Notes: generated by a model not told the origin, from the letters alone. A stretch of DNA of 16,139 nucleotides from DASVBJ01 sp036375895 (GCA_036375895.1 DASVBJ010000262.1:1-16139); one strand, 5' to 3'. Shown: positions 1-7,517, counted from the stretch's first letter. A program made the numbers and translations.

Positions 1-17
1 CCTGAACCGCGGGCAGC

Positions 18-47
18 CCGACGGAAGGTGCATGATCGCTGCCAGGA
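18..47 (-). repeat. 30-base intergenic repeat, copy A (downstream of hemB)
   Basis: On the plus strand this reads CCGACG, then GAAG, then GTGCATGATCGCTGCCAGGA. The same 6-base and 20-base blocks recur at 1092-1121 with a different 4-base spacer (ATTC), so 26 of 26 non-spacer bases agree. The two copies lie in the same orientation on either side of hemB. A partial third core, GATCGCTGCC, sits at 67-76. The function is unknown. It could be a dispersed genomic repeat or a protein-binding or RNA element. Confidence 0.75.
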
Positions 48-59
48 AGGGGCGGGGGT

Positions 60-91
60 CGCTCGCGATCGCTGCCGGGAGGGGGCGAGCG
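60..91 (-). terminator. Candidate hairpin terminator directly after hemB
   Basis: CGCTCGC (60-66) can pair with GCGAGCG (85-91), giving a 7-base stem with an 18-base loop. The stem begins at the base next to the hemB stop codon, as expected for the 3' end of the rex-hem transcript. The loop contains the partial repeat core GATCGCTGCC. There is no T-run after the stem, so a classical intrinsic terminator is not shown. GC-rich actinobacterial terminators often lack one. Confidence 0.4.
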
Positions 92-1084
92 TTAGCGGCG
101 CAGCAGTCGGGCGGCCTCGACGGCCCAGTAGGTCAGCACGATGCCGGCGCCGGCCCGGCGTACCGACGTGAGCGTCTCGAGGATCGTGCGCTCGCGGTCC
201 AGCCAGCCGTGCTCGAACGCGGCCTCGGCCATCGCGAGCTCGCCGGACACCTGATAGGCCGCCACCGGGATGCCCTCACGGCTGGCCAGGTCAGCGACCC
301 GCCGGAGCACGTCGAGGTACGGCAGCGCGGGCTTGACCATGACCAGGTCGGCACCCTCGGCGATGTCGAGAGCGACCTCGCGCAGCGCCTCGTCGAGGTT
401 GGCCGGGTCCTGCTGGTAGGTGCGGCGGTCGCCGACGAGCGACGACTCCACGGCGTCGCGGAACGGGCCGAAGAAGGCGGACGCGTACTTCACCGCGTAG
501 GCGAGGACCGCGGTCCGGTCGTCCCCCGCCTCGTCCAGCGCCGCGCGTACCGCGCCGACCTGGCCGTCCATCATCCCGGAGAGCCCGAGGACGTGCGCGC
601 CCGCCGCCGCCTGGGCGAGCGCCATGTCGCGGTAGCGCACCAGGGTGGCGTCGTTGTCGACCGAGCCGTCCTCGGCCAGCACCCCGCAGTGCCCGTGGTC
701 GGTGAACTCGTCGAGACACAGGTCGCTCATGACCACCGTCGCGTCGCCGACCTCGGCCACGACGTCGCGGATGGCAACGTTGAGCACGCCGTCGGGGTCG
801 GTCGCGCCCGACCCGACCGCGTCCTTGGCGGCGGGGACACCGAACAGCATCAGGCCGCCGACCCCCGCCTCGACCGCCTCCACGGCGGCCTTGCGCAGGG
901 AGTCGCGCGAGTGCTGCACGACGCCGGGCATCGAGGCGATCGGCGCGGCGTCCGCCAGCCCCTCCTTGACGAACATCGGCAGGACGAGGTCGGCCGGGTC
1001 CAGCCGGGTCTGCGCCACCAGCCGGCGCAGCGCCGACGTGCCGCGCAGCCGCCGCGGACGCCCTGCCGGGAACGGCGCCGTCAC
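92..1084 (-). CDS. hemB: Delta-aminolevulinic acid dehydratase (porphobilinogen synthase)
   Basis: This 330-residue enzyme condenses two 5-aminolevulinate molecules to porphobilinogen in the cytoplasm, the second committed step of tetrapyrrole synthesis. The two Schiff-base lysines are visible: K199 in YAVKYASAFFGPFRDA and K251 in MVKPALPYLD. The metal-site segment DLCLDEFTDHGHCG has C123 and C133, but aspartate (D125) where zinc enzymes of the E. coli type have the middle cysteine. This suggests a mixed or different metal requirement. The active-site loop reads LGLSGMMDGQV rather than the usual APS(D/G)MMDG. The open frame runs on past 1084, but homology begins at the GTG at 1082-1084, which gives the usual family length and leaves a 62-base gap after hemD. 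The ribosome site is weak. It is the last gene of the rex-hem operon. Confidence 0.95.
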   Translation of the reverse strand: MTAPFPAGRPRRLRGTSALRRLVAQTRLDPADLVLPMFVKEGLADAAPIASMPGVVQHSRDSLRKAAVEAVEAGVGGLMLFGVPAAKDAVGSGATDPDGVLNVAIRDVVAEVGDATVVMSDLCLDEFTDHGHCGVLAEDGSVDNDATLVRYRDMALAQAAAGAHVLGLSGMMDGQVGAVRAALDEAGDDRTAVLAYAVKYASAFFGPFRDAVESSLVGDRRTYQQDPANLDEALREVALDIAEGADLVMVKPALPYLDVLRRVADLASREGIPVAAYQVSGELAMAEAAFEHGWLDRERTILETLTSVRRAGAGIVLTYWAVEAARLLRR

Positions 1085-1091
1085 GGCCGGA

Positions 1092-1121
1092 CCGACGATT
1101 CGTGCATGATCGCTGCCAGGA
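1092..1121 (-). repeat. 30-base intergenic repeat, copy B (between hemD and hemB)
   Basis: This is the second copy of the element at 18-47: CCGACG, ATTC, GTGCATGATCGCTGCCAGGA on the plus strand. It lies inside the 62-base gap between the hemD stop and the hemB start, ending 8 bases upstream of the hemB GTG. In the transcript it would form part of the hemB leader, so an effect on hemB translation or on mRNA processing is possible but unproven. Confidence 0.75.
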
Positions 1122-1146
1122 TGGGTGGGTTGTGGCGGGGTCGGGG

Positions 1147-2751
1147 TCACTTGGCCTTGCGACGGGCGGCGGTGCGCTTCTGCGACGGGCGCAGCACCGG
1201 CTCCCCCGCCTCGACGGCGGCCAGCCGGGCCGCGGCGCCGTACTCGGCGAGCGCCTCGGCCAGCTCGGCCACCGACGGCGACGGCGCCAGGACGTCGACC
1301 CGCAGGCCGTGCTCCTCCGCCGTCTTCGCGGTCGCCGGGCCGATGCAGGCGATCACCGTCGACGGGTGCGGCTTGCCGGCGATGCCGACCAGGTTGCGCA
1401 CCGTGGAGGACGAGGTGAACAGCACCGCGTCGTAGCCGCCGCCCTTGATGGCCTCGCGGATCGGCGCGGCCGGCGGGGCGGCGCGCACCGTGCGGTAGGC
1501 CGTCACGTCGTCGACCTCCCAGCCGCGTGCGACCAGGCCGGCCACGAGGTTCTCGGTGGCGATGTCGGCGCGGGGCAGGAACACCCGGTCGATCGGGTCG
1601 AACACAGCGTCGTACGGCGGCCAGTCCTCCAGCAGCCCGGCCGCCGACTGCTCGCCGCTCGGCACGAGGTCGGGCTTGATGCCCCAGGCCAAAAGGTCGG
1701 CAGCGGTCTGCTCGCCCACGGCCGCCACCTTGATGCCTGCGAACGCGCGGGCGTCGAGGCCGTACTCCTCGAACCGCTCCCGGACGGCCTTCACCGCGTT
1801 GCGGGACGTGAACGCGATCCACTCGTACCGGCCGGTCACGAGGCCCTTGATGGCCCGTTCCATCTGCTGCGGCGTGCGCGGCGGCTCGACCGCGATGGTC
1901 GGCACCTCCTCGGGCACGGCGCCGTAGGAGCGCAGCCGGTCCGACAGCGCACGGGCCTGCTCCTTGGTGCGCGGCACGAGCACCCGCCAGCCGAACAGCG
2001 CCTTGGTCTCGAACCACGAGAGCTTCTCGCGCATCGCGACCGTGTCACCGACCACGGCGATGGTCGGGGCGGGCAGCTTCGCAGCCCTGACGTCGGCGGC
2101 CACCCGCTCGAGCGTCGACACGACGGTCTGCTGCTCGGTGGTGGTGCCCTGGTGGGTCAGGGCGACGGGCGTCTCGGGGCTGCGGCCGGCGGCGACGAGC
2201 GCCTTCGCGACGTCGCCGATCACCTTGGTGGCGGAGAGCAGCACCAGCGTGGCGTTGCCCGCCGCGAACGTCGTCCAGTCGACGCTGCCCTCGGCGACGT
2301 TGACCACGCGCACCTCGCGGGACTTTGCCGACGTGAGCGGGATGCCGGCGTACGCCGGGACGGCGCTCACCGCGGTGACCCCAGGGACGACCTCGAAGGG
2401 GATGCCGGCCTTGGCGCAGCCGGCAGCCTCCTCCGAGCCGGTGGCGTAGAGGAACGGGTCGCCGTCGAGCAGGCGTACGACGCTGCCGCCGGCCTTGGCC
2501 GCCTTGACGACCAGCTTGGCGCGCACGGCGTGGGTCATCGGCTGGCCGTCCTCGCCGTGGGAGCCGTCGATGACCTCCACGTCGGGCCGGCAGAACCGGC
2601 GTACGAACGCGTCGTCCTGCGTCTCGGTGACGACGACGTCGGCGCGGGCGAGCAGCTCGACCGCCCGGACCGTCAGCAGGCCGGGGTCGCCGGGGCCGGC
2701 ACCGACGAAGGCGACGGTCCCGACGGGCTTCTTCTTGACTGGGCGGGTCAC
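1147..2751 (-). CDS. hemD: Bifunctional uroporphyrinogen-III C-methyltransferase / uroporphyrinogen-III synthase
   Basis: The 534-residue protein is a fusion typical of actinobacteria. Residues about 10-245 are a SUMT/CobA-type methyltransferase with the SAM-site motif VGAGPGDPGLLT, GDPFLYATGSEEA and VVPGVTAVSAVPAYAGIPLT. Residues about 258-510 are a HemD-type synthase (GWRVLVPRTKEQA, WIAFTSRNAV, a late block resembling FTSSSTVRNL). HemD closes hydroxymethylbilane to uroporphyrinogen III, and the first domain would methylate it towards sirohaem and cobalamin. The methyltransferase half is divergent around the first catalytic loop (TETQDDAFV), as I recall for actinobacterial members, so its activity is less certain. 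I prefer the GTG at 2751. It overlaps the hemC stop as GTGA and has GGGAG 8 bases upstream. A GTG at 2766 is the alternative. The C-terminus is basic, ending in RRKAK. Confidence 0.93.
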   Translation of the reverse strand: MTRPVKKKPVGTVAFVGAGPGDPGLLTVRAVELLARADVVVTETQDDAFVRRFCRPDVEVIDGSHGEDGQPMTHAVRAKLVVKAAKAGGSVVRLLDGDPFLYATGSEEAAGCAKAGIPFEVVPGVTAVSAVPAYAGIPLTSAKSREVRVVNVAEGSVDWTTFAAGNATLVLLSATKVIGDVAKALVAAGRSPETPVALTHQGTTTEQQTVVSTLERVAADVRAAKLPAPTIAVVGDTVAMREKLSWFETKALFGWRVLVPRTKEQARALSDRLRSYGAVPEEVPTIAVEPPRTPQQMERAIKGLVTGRYEWIAFTSRNAVKAVRERFEEYGLDARAFAGIKVAAVGEQTAADLLAWGIKPDLVPSGEQSAAGLLEDWPPYDAVFDPIDRVFLPRADIATENLVAGLVARGWEVDDVTAYRTVRAAPPAAPIREAIKGGGYDAVLFTSSSTVRNLVGIAGKPHPSTVIACIGPATAKTAEEHGLRVDVLAPSPSVAELAEALAEYGAAARLAAVEAGEPVLRPSQKRTAARRKAK

Positions 2752-3689
2752 GTGACGCGCTCCCACATGAGGTCAGCCGCACCTTCGGCGAGCAGCTCGG
2801 CCGCGAGGTCGCGGCCGATCCGTTGGGCCTCGTCGAGAGGTCCGGTGGCGGACAGTCGTAGGCTCGCGGAACCGTCGCCGGCGACGACGACGGCCCGCAG
2901 GTAGAGCTCTGGTGCGTGCTCGCCCTCGGCTGCCTCCCCGTAGGCCCCGACGGGGGCCGAGCAGCCTGCTTCCAGAGTGGCGAGCAGGGTGCGCTCGGCG
3001 GTCACGGCGAGCCTGGTGCTGGCGTCGTCGAGACCGGCGAGCAGCTCGGCGATGGACGAGTCGGCCGGGGTTGCCGGCTCCCTGCACTCCACCGCCAGCG
3101 CCCCCTGGCCGGGGGCGGGAAGCATCTGGATCGGGTCGATCACCTCGGTCACGTCGTCGAGGCGACCGAGACGGGCCAATCCTGCCCGGGCGAGCACCAC
3201 GGCGTCGAATCGACCGTCGGCGACCAGGCCCAGCCGGGTGTCGACGTTGCCGCGCACCGCGACCACGTCGAGGTCCATGCCGAGCGCGCGCAGCTGGGCC
3301 GCGCGCCGGGGCGAGCCGGTGCCGACCCGCGAGCCCGGCGGCAGCTCGGCGAGGGTGAGCCCGTCACGGGCGACGAGCACGTCGCGGGGGTCCTCACGTG
3401 GCGGCACGGCCGCGAGGACGATGCCGTCGGGCTCGGCCGTCGGCAGGTCCTTGAGGGAGTGCACAGCCAGGTCAACGACCCCGGACAGCAACGCGTCACG
3501 CAGCGCGTTGACGAAAACCCCGGTGCCGCCGATCTGGGCGAGCGCCTCGCGAGAGGTGTCTCCGTAGGTCGTGACCGGCACCAGCTCGACCGCGCGACCC
3601 GTGGTCGCGGCGAGGGCGTCGGCCACCAGCTGCGACTGCGTCGTCGCCAGCGCGCTGCGTCGGGTGCCGAGCCGCAGGGGGGCGGTCAT
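2748..3689 (-). CDS. hemC: Hydroxymethylbilane synthase (porphobilinogen deaminase)
   Basis: This 313-residue cytoplasmic enzyme polymerises four porphobilinogens to hydroxymethylbilane. The cofactor-binding cysteine is C243 in LEAGCSAPVGAY. The catalytic aspartate lies in VHSLKDLPT (D81). The family signatures RLGTRRSALA near the N-terminus and GTGSPRRAAQL, RGNVDTRL and PAPGQGALAVE further on are all present. Length is normal for the family. The ATG at 3687-3689 overlaps the hemA stop as ATGA and is preceded by GAGGAG with an 8-base spacer. The stop overlaps the hemD start. These overlaps point to translational coupling, so the short-lived product is made next to HemD. Confidence 0.97.
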   Translation of the reverse strand: MTAPLRLGTRRSALATTQSQLVADALAATTGRAVELVPVTTYGDTSREALAQIGGTGVFVNALRDALLSGVVDLAVHSLKDLPTAEPDGIVLAAVPPREDPRDVLVARDGLTLAELPPGSRVGTGSPRRAAQLRALGMDLDVVAVRGNVDTRLGLVADGRFDAVVLARAGLARLGRLDDVTEVIDPIQMLPAPGQGALAVECREPATPADSSIAELLAGLDDASTRLAVTAERTLLATLEAGCSAPVGAYGEAAEGEHAPELYLRAVVVAGDGSASLRLSATGPLDEAQRIGRDLAAELLAEGAADLMWERVT

Positions 3690-4993
3690 GGCGCGTTCTC
3701 CTCGACCTCGGCGCGGGTGATCGCGTCGATGGTCTTCGCGTCCAGGCCGAACAGCTTGCTGAGCGCGTCGGCGTAGGTCTGACCGCCGGGCTCCTCCGCG
3801 AGCTGCTTGACCCGCACGGTCGGTGCGTGCAGCAGCTTGTCGACCACGCGCCGCACGGTCTGCTCGATCTCCGCGCGGTCCCGCTGCTGAAGGTCCGGCA
3901 GACGGCCGGCGAGCCGGGTCAGCTCCGCCTCGACGACGTTCTCCGCCATGCCGCGCAGCGCGACGACCGTCGGTGCGACGCTGGCCGCCCGCTGCCAGCC
4001 GAGGAACGCCGCGACCTCGTCGGCCACGATGTCCCGGGTGGCCTCGACGTCGGCGGCGTGCTCGCTGTCGGCCAGGACCGCCGCGAGCGACTCGAGGTCG
4101 ACGAGGGAGACACCCTCGACCGACCGGACGTCCGGGTCGACGTCACGGGGCAGCGCCAGGTCGAGGAGCAGGAGTGGGCGCCCCCCGCGGGAGTCCTGCG
4201 CCGCGGCGACCGTGTCACGACGTACGACGTGGCCGACCGCCCCGGTGCACGAGACGACGACGTCGGCCGAGGCGAGCGCGGCCGGCAGCGAGTCGAGCGA
4301 CACGGCCTGGCCGCCGACCCCGGACGCCACCCGCTCGGCGTGCGGCAGCGTGCGGTTGGCCACCACGACCCGTCCGGCGCCGCGCTGGCTCACCACCGTG
4401 GCGGCCAGGGCGCTCATCGAGCCGGCGCCGACGACCAGCACGTCGCGCCCGGACAGCGGACCGACCGCCTGGGCTGCCACGTCGAGCCCTGCGGTCACGA
4501 GCGAGCGGCCGGCCCGGTCGATGCCGGTCTCGGTGCGGGCCCGCTTGCCGACCCGCAGGGCCTGCTGGGCCAGCTCGTTGAGGATCCGGCCGGCGGTCCC
4601 GGCGTCCTGCGCGGTGCGCAGGGAGAGCTTGACCTGGCCGAGGATCTGGCTCTCGCCGACCACCATCGAGTCGAGCCCGCAGGCGACGGAGAACAGGTGG
4701 GCGACCGCGCGGTCCTCGTAGTGCACGTAGAGGTGGGGAGTCAGCGCGTCGAGCGGCACGCCGGCATGCCGGGCGAGCAGCTCGGAGGTCTCGGCGACCC
4801 CGGCGTGGAACTTGTCGACGTCGGCGTAGACCTCGACCCGGTTGCAGGTGGAGAGGACGAGCGACTCGACGGCGTGCTCCCCCGCGACCAGGTCGGCCAG
4901 CAGCTTGGTCACGCCCTCGGCGCCGAGCGTGACCTGCTCCAGCAGGCTGACCGGTGCGGTGCGGTGGGACAGCCCCACGACGAGGACGCTCAC
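3686..4993 (-). CDS. hemA: Glutamyl-tRNA reductase
   Basis: This 435-residue enzyme reduces glutamyl-tRNA(Glu) with NADPH to glutamate-1-semialdehyde, the first and usually rate-controlling step of the C5 haem pathway. It starts with VVGLSHRTAPVSLLE. The active-site cysteine is C50 in STCNRVEVYA. The block GLDSMVVGESQILGQVK follows, and the NADPH site GAGSMSALAA begins near residue 189. A C-terminal helical dimerisation region ends with a leucine-rich segment (SKLFGLDAKTIDAITRAE). The GTG start at 4993 overlaps the rex stop as GTGA. The partner enzyme gene hemL is not in this window. Confidence 0.97.
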   Translation of the reverse strand: MSVLVVGLSHRTAPVSLLEQVTLGAEGVTKLLADLVAGEHAVESLVLSTCNRVEVYADVDKFHAGVAETSELLARHAGVPLDALTPHLYVHYEDRAVAHLFSVACGLDSMVVGESQILGQVKLSLRTAQDAGTAGRILNELAQQALRVGKRARTETGIDRAGRSLVTAGLDVAAQAVGPLSGRDVLVVGAGSMSALAATVVSQRGAGRVVVANRTLPHAERVASGVGGQAVSLDSLPAALASADVVVSCTGAVGHVVRRDTVAAAQDSRGGRPLLLLDLALPRDVDPDVRSVEGVSLVDLESLAAVLADSEHAADVEATRDIVADEVAAFLGWQRAASVAPTVVALRGMAENVVEAELTRLAGRLPDLQQRDRAEIEQTVRRVVDKLLHAPTVRVKQLAEEPGGQTYADALSKLFGLDAKTIDAITRAEVEENAP

Positions 4994-5718
4994 GACGGCA
5001 CCGCCTCGGCCTCGTCGGGCAGCACCTCGGCGAGCTCGCGGGCGAAGGCGCGGGAACCCATCCTGCGCTGCTCGTGGAAGGCGAGGATCTGCAGCTCGAT
5101 GGACATGTCGACCTTGCGCACCTCGACGCCGTCGGGCACGGAGAGCACCATCGGCGCGAAGTTGAGGATGCTCGTGACCCCGGCAGCCACCAGCCGGTCG
5201 CAGATCTCCTGCGCGACCTGGGCGGGCGTCGCGATGACGCCGATCGCGATGCCCTGGCGCCGGACGAGGGCCTCGAGCTCACCGAGCGGGCGGACCGTCA
5301 GCCCAGCGATCTCGGTGCCGATGATCGAGGGGTCGGCGTCGACCAGGGCGCGGATCGCGAAGCCGCGCGAGGCGAACCCGCCGTAGTTGGCGAGCGCGTG
5401 ACCCAGGTGGCCCAGCCCGACGATGACGACGGGCCAGTGCTGCATGAGCCCCAGCTCACGGGACACCTGGTAGACCAGGTAGTCGACGTCGTAGCCGACG
5501 CCGCGGGTGCCGTAGGACCCCAGGTAGGAGAGGTCCTTGCGCAACTTCGCCGAGTTGACGCCGGCGGCCACCGCGAGCTCCTCGGAGGACACCGTCGACA
5601 CGCCGTCCTCCGCCAGTGCGGTCAGGGCCCGCAGGTAGATCGGCAGCCGCGCGACCGTCGCCTCGGGGATGCCGCGGCTGCGGGAGGCTCGGCGAGGCGG
5701 GCGTTCGGCAGAAGTCAC
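4990..5718 (-). CDS. rex: Redox-sensing transcriptional repressor Rex
   Basis: This 242-residue repressor binds DNA when NAD+ is high and releases it when NADH rises. Residues about 17-85 are the winged-helix domain (IPEATVARLPIYLRAL, GVNSAKLRKDLSYLGSYG). Residues about 95-210 are a Rossmann domain with GLGHLG at 101-106. The C-terminal helix (SIELQILAFHEQRR) takes part in domain swapping in the family. The frame is open upstream, but the GTG at 5716-5718 gives an N-terminus like the Streptomyces protein as I recall it. A GGAG lies 4 bases upstream. It is the first gene of the operon, and its own operator sits 42 bases upstream, so it is very likely autoregulatory and represses hemA, hemC, hemD and hemB. 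Confidence 0.95.
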   Translation of the reverse strand: MTSAERPPRRASRSRGIPEATVARLPIYLRALTALAEDGVSTVSSEELAVAAGVNSAKLRKDLSYLGSYGTRGVGYDVDYLVYQVSRELGLMQHWPVVIVGLGHLGHALANYGGFASRGFAIRALVDADPSIIGTEIAGLTVRPLGELEALVRRQGIAIGVIATPAQVAQEICDRLVAAGVTSILNFAPMVLSVPDGVEVRKVDMSIELQILAFHEQRRMGSRAFARELAEVLPDEAEAVPS

Positions 5719-5748
5719 GGGTCTCCAGGGACTGACCGGGTCCGAACC

Positions 5749-5777
5749 AGAGTAAGCGCTTGTGAACGCAGGCACAA
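5749..5777 (-). promoter_or_regulatory. Promoter of the rex-hemACDB operon
   Basis: Read on the minus strand there is TTGTGC (5772-5777), a 17-base spacer, and TACTCT (5749-5754). This is a good housekeeping-sigma match. Transcription would start near 5742, giving a leader of about 24 bases before the rex GTG. The Rex operator covers the -35 box and 12 bases of the spacer. Confidence 0.65.
5760..5777. promoter_or_regulatory. Rex operator (ROP)
   Basis: The plus strand reads TTGTGAACGCAGGCACAA. The Rex consensus is TTGTGA-N6-TCACAA, and only one arm base differs (G for T in the right half). It overlaps the -35 element of the rex promoter, so bound Rex would block RNA polymerase. The rex-hem operon is an established Rex target in Streptomyces. 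Confidence 0.85.
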
Positions 5778-5843
5778 AGTGAGCGATCTTGGTCGGCTTA
5801 CCCAGCCGGTGTCGCGGGCATGGACGCGGGCAGGGACGGGCAG

Positions 5844-5866
5844 CGCGCGGGCGGAACGCCGGCGCG
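5844..5866 (-). terminator. Candidate hairpin ending the flavocytochrome transcript
   Basis: CGCGCGGGCG (5844-5853) and CGCCGGCGCG (5857-5866) pair at 9 of 10 positions around a 3-base loop. The hairpin lies between the minus-strand flavocytochrome/small-peptide genes and the rex promoter, where a terminator would be expected. There is no T-run. Confidence 0.4.
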
Positions 5867-5924
5867 AGGAGCGCTGTCAGGCCAAGAGCCGCGAGGGGCG
5901 CTGTCAGCCGTAGCGCACTGTCAG
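5863..5924. repeat. Imperfect direct repeats containing CTGTCAG
   Basis: CGCGAGGAGCGCTGTCAG (5863-5880) and CGCGAGGGGCGCTGTCAG (5890-5907) match at 17 of 18 bases with a 27-base period. A shorter third copy, GCACTGTCAG, is at 5915-5924 and overlaps the stop codon of the small membrane peptide. The array lies 130-190 bases upstream of rex. It may be a protein-binding array or simply a local duplication. Confidence 0.55.
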
Positions 5925-6019
5925 CCCCAGAGCAGCAGGCGCAGGGCGGAGAAGGAGAGCACGGCGGCTCCGACCCAGGTCGTGGCGAAGACGGCGAACG
6001 GCGACGGACGCTTCAACAA
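5921..6019 (-). CDS. Small single-pass membrane peptide, unknown function
   Basis: This 32-residue reading frame begins with TTG-TTG and has a strong ribosome site, AAGGAG at 6027-6032, 7 bases upstream of the first TTG. The peptide has a short basic N-terminus (MLKRPSP). One hydrophobic helix follows over about residues 8-31, including FAVFATTWVGAAVLSFSA and ending LRLLLWG. The stop is TGA at 5921-5923. It lies 49 bases downstream of the flavocytochrome stop on the same strand, so the two are probably co-transcribed. It could be an accessory subunit or stabiliser of that membrane enzyme, which is inference from position only. I do not recognise the sequence. The rare TTG start lowers confidence. 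Confidence 0.55.
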   Translation of the reverse strand: MLKRPSPFAVFATTWVGAAVLSFSALRLLLWG

Positions 6020-6068
6020 GGCGGGGCTCCTTGGTGGCAGCGGCAGGGACAGGGGCTGGTCCGGGGTC

Positions 6069-7445
6069 TCAGACCATGTCGAAGAGCTCAGTGTGGACCA
6101 TCTCCCGTGGCACGCCCAGCCCGTCGAGGGCGCGCAGCACGGCGACGATCATCGGTGGCGGCCCGCAGACGAACCACTGGCGTCGCCGCCGGTCGCGGGG
6201 CCGGGGGAGGTAGCGCGTGATGAGCTCTGCGGTGAGATAGCCGCACTCCCCCGTCCAGTCCTCCGGGGGCGTGTCCAGCACCTCGACGACCGTGAGCCGC
6301 GTCCGCTTGCTGAGCTGGCGGAGCTCGTCGCGGTGCAGCAGCTCGTCGACGGTGCGGCCGCCGGTGAAGAGCAGCGCCGGTCGCGGGTCACCCTCCTCGG
6401 CCATCGTCCGGAGCATGCTCAGCATCGGCGTGATGCCCACACCGCCCGCGACGAACACGAACCCGTTGGCGGGATGCGAGGCGTGCGTGAACCGCCCGTG
6501 CGGTCCGTCCAGGTAGACCCGCCGCCCCGGGCGCAGGCCCGCCACCAGCTCGGTGAAGTCCCCGAGCGCCTTGATCGTGAACTCCTTGCGCCAGGGCTTC
6601 GTCGCCGCCGAGGCGATCGTGAACGGGTGCTCCTCGAACACGAAGGGCGAGCCGCCGAACTTCAGCCAGGCGAACTGCCCGGGCAGGAACGGCACGCCCG
6701 AGTGCCCCCGCGCGTGCAGCACCACGGTGACCGCGGCGGGCGACTCTCGGCGCACCTCGTCCACGACGTACTCGCGTCGCAACGAGCGCACCGGCCGCCA
6801 GAGCCACCGGTAGACGGTCACGGCGAGCAGCGTGACGCCGAGCGCGGCGAACCACAGCGCCATGACGGTCTTCTCGATCAGGTGGTGCAGCCACCAGACG
6901 TGCAGGATCGTTCCGCCGATGACGACCCCGGCGAGGACGATGTGGGCGAGCCGCCATCCCTCGTAGCGCGGTCGGCGTCGGCGGCGTGACAGGGCGAGGG
7001 CGACGAGCACGACGAGGCCCACCGTCGCGATCGTGCCCGCCCACACCCGCGGCGGGGCGGTCGTCAGGTCCAGCACGGCCCAGCGTTTCGGGTTCGACTC
7101 GATCACGAGGCCCACGTGCAGGAGCACGAGCGCTGTCGCCGTCACGGCGACCACCCGGTGGCTGCGCAGCACGGTCTCGATGCCGAGGTGCACGCTCAGC
7201 CGCCGCAGCCGAGAGGGCAGCGCATAGGCGGCGAGCAGGAGCGATGCGGCGGCCAGCCCCGTGGCGAGGGACAGCTCGGTGCACCAGGTCTCGTTGGACA
7301 TGCGTCCGACGGTCAGGCTCAGCAGCAGGGGCATCGTCGCGAGCGTCAGGTAGGCGACGGCCCACCTGCGGGCCGGGTGCGCGCGACTCGCGACGGCACG
7401 ATGCGACGCGGTGGGCAGCCCCCGGATCGGGTCCGGGTGGGGCAC
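6069..7445 (-). CDS. Ferric-reductase/NOX-like transmembrane flavocytochrome b
   Basis: The 458-residue protein moves electrons from NAD(P)H through FAD and two haems across the membrane. The acceptor could be Fe(III), oxygen or a periplasmic partner. About six membrane helices occupy residues 28-215. Two histidine pairs with 14-residue spacing, H96/H110 and H168/H182, fit bis-haem ligation as in NOX and ferric-reductase families. The cytoplasmic half carries an FAD site (HPFTIAS, 273-279), a nucleotide site (GGVGITPM, from 334) and CGPPPM near the C-terminus. The GTG at 7443-7445 is preceded by GGGAGG with a 6-base spacer. It sits beside the haem operon but is not part of the block conserved elsewhere, which suggests a later insertion. 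Its substrate cannot be deduced. Confidence 0.85.
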   Translation of the reverse strand: MPHPDPIRGLPTASHRAVASRAHPARRWAVAYLTLATMPLLLSLTVGRMSNETWCTELSLATGLAAASLLLAAYALPSRLRRLSVHLGIETVLRSHRVVAVTATALVLLHVGLVIESNPKRWAVLDLTTAPPRVWAGTIATVGLVVLVALALSRRRRRPRYEGWRLAHIVLAGVVIGGTILHVWWLHHLIEKTVMALWFAALGVTLLAVTVYRWLWRPVRSLRREYVVDEVRRESPAAVTVVLHARGHSGVPFLPGQFAWLKFGGSPFVFEEHPFTIASAATKPWRKEFTIKALGDFTELVAGLRPGRRVYLDGPHGRFTHASHPANGFVFVAGGVGITPMLSMLRTMAEEGDPRPALLFTGGRTVDELLHRDELRQLSKRTRLTVVEVLDTPPEDWTGECGYLTAELITRYLPRPRDRRRRQWFVCGPPPMIVAVLRALDGLGVPREMVHTELFDMV

Positions 7446-7517
7446 CTGGCACCTCCCTCAGCGGTGGCTTGTCACCCTCGTCCCGCCCCGGGTCGCCGGA
7501 GAGTCTGCCCGCGTATG

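Noticed and set aside
1826..1838. GTACCGGCCGGTC, resembling the promoter palindrome, inside hemD
   Set aside because: It lies in coding sequence, its palindrome is imperfect, and no promoter is near.
1102..2904. Long plus-strand reading frame of 600 codons opposite hemD and hemC
   Set aside because: It is the high-GC shadow of two well-recognised minus-strand genes, and its product is Arg/Gly/His-rich with no family resemblance.
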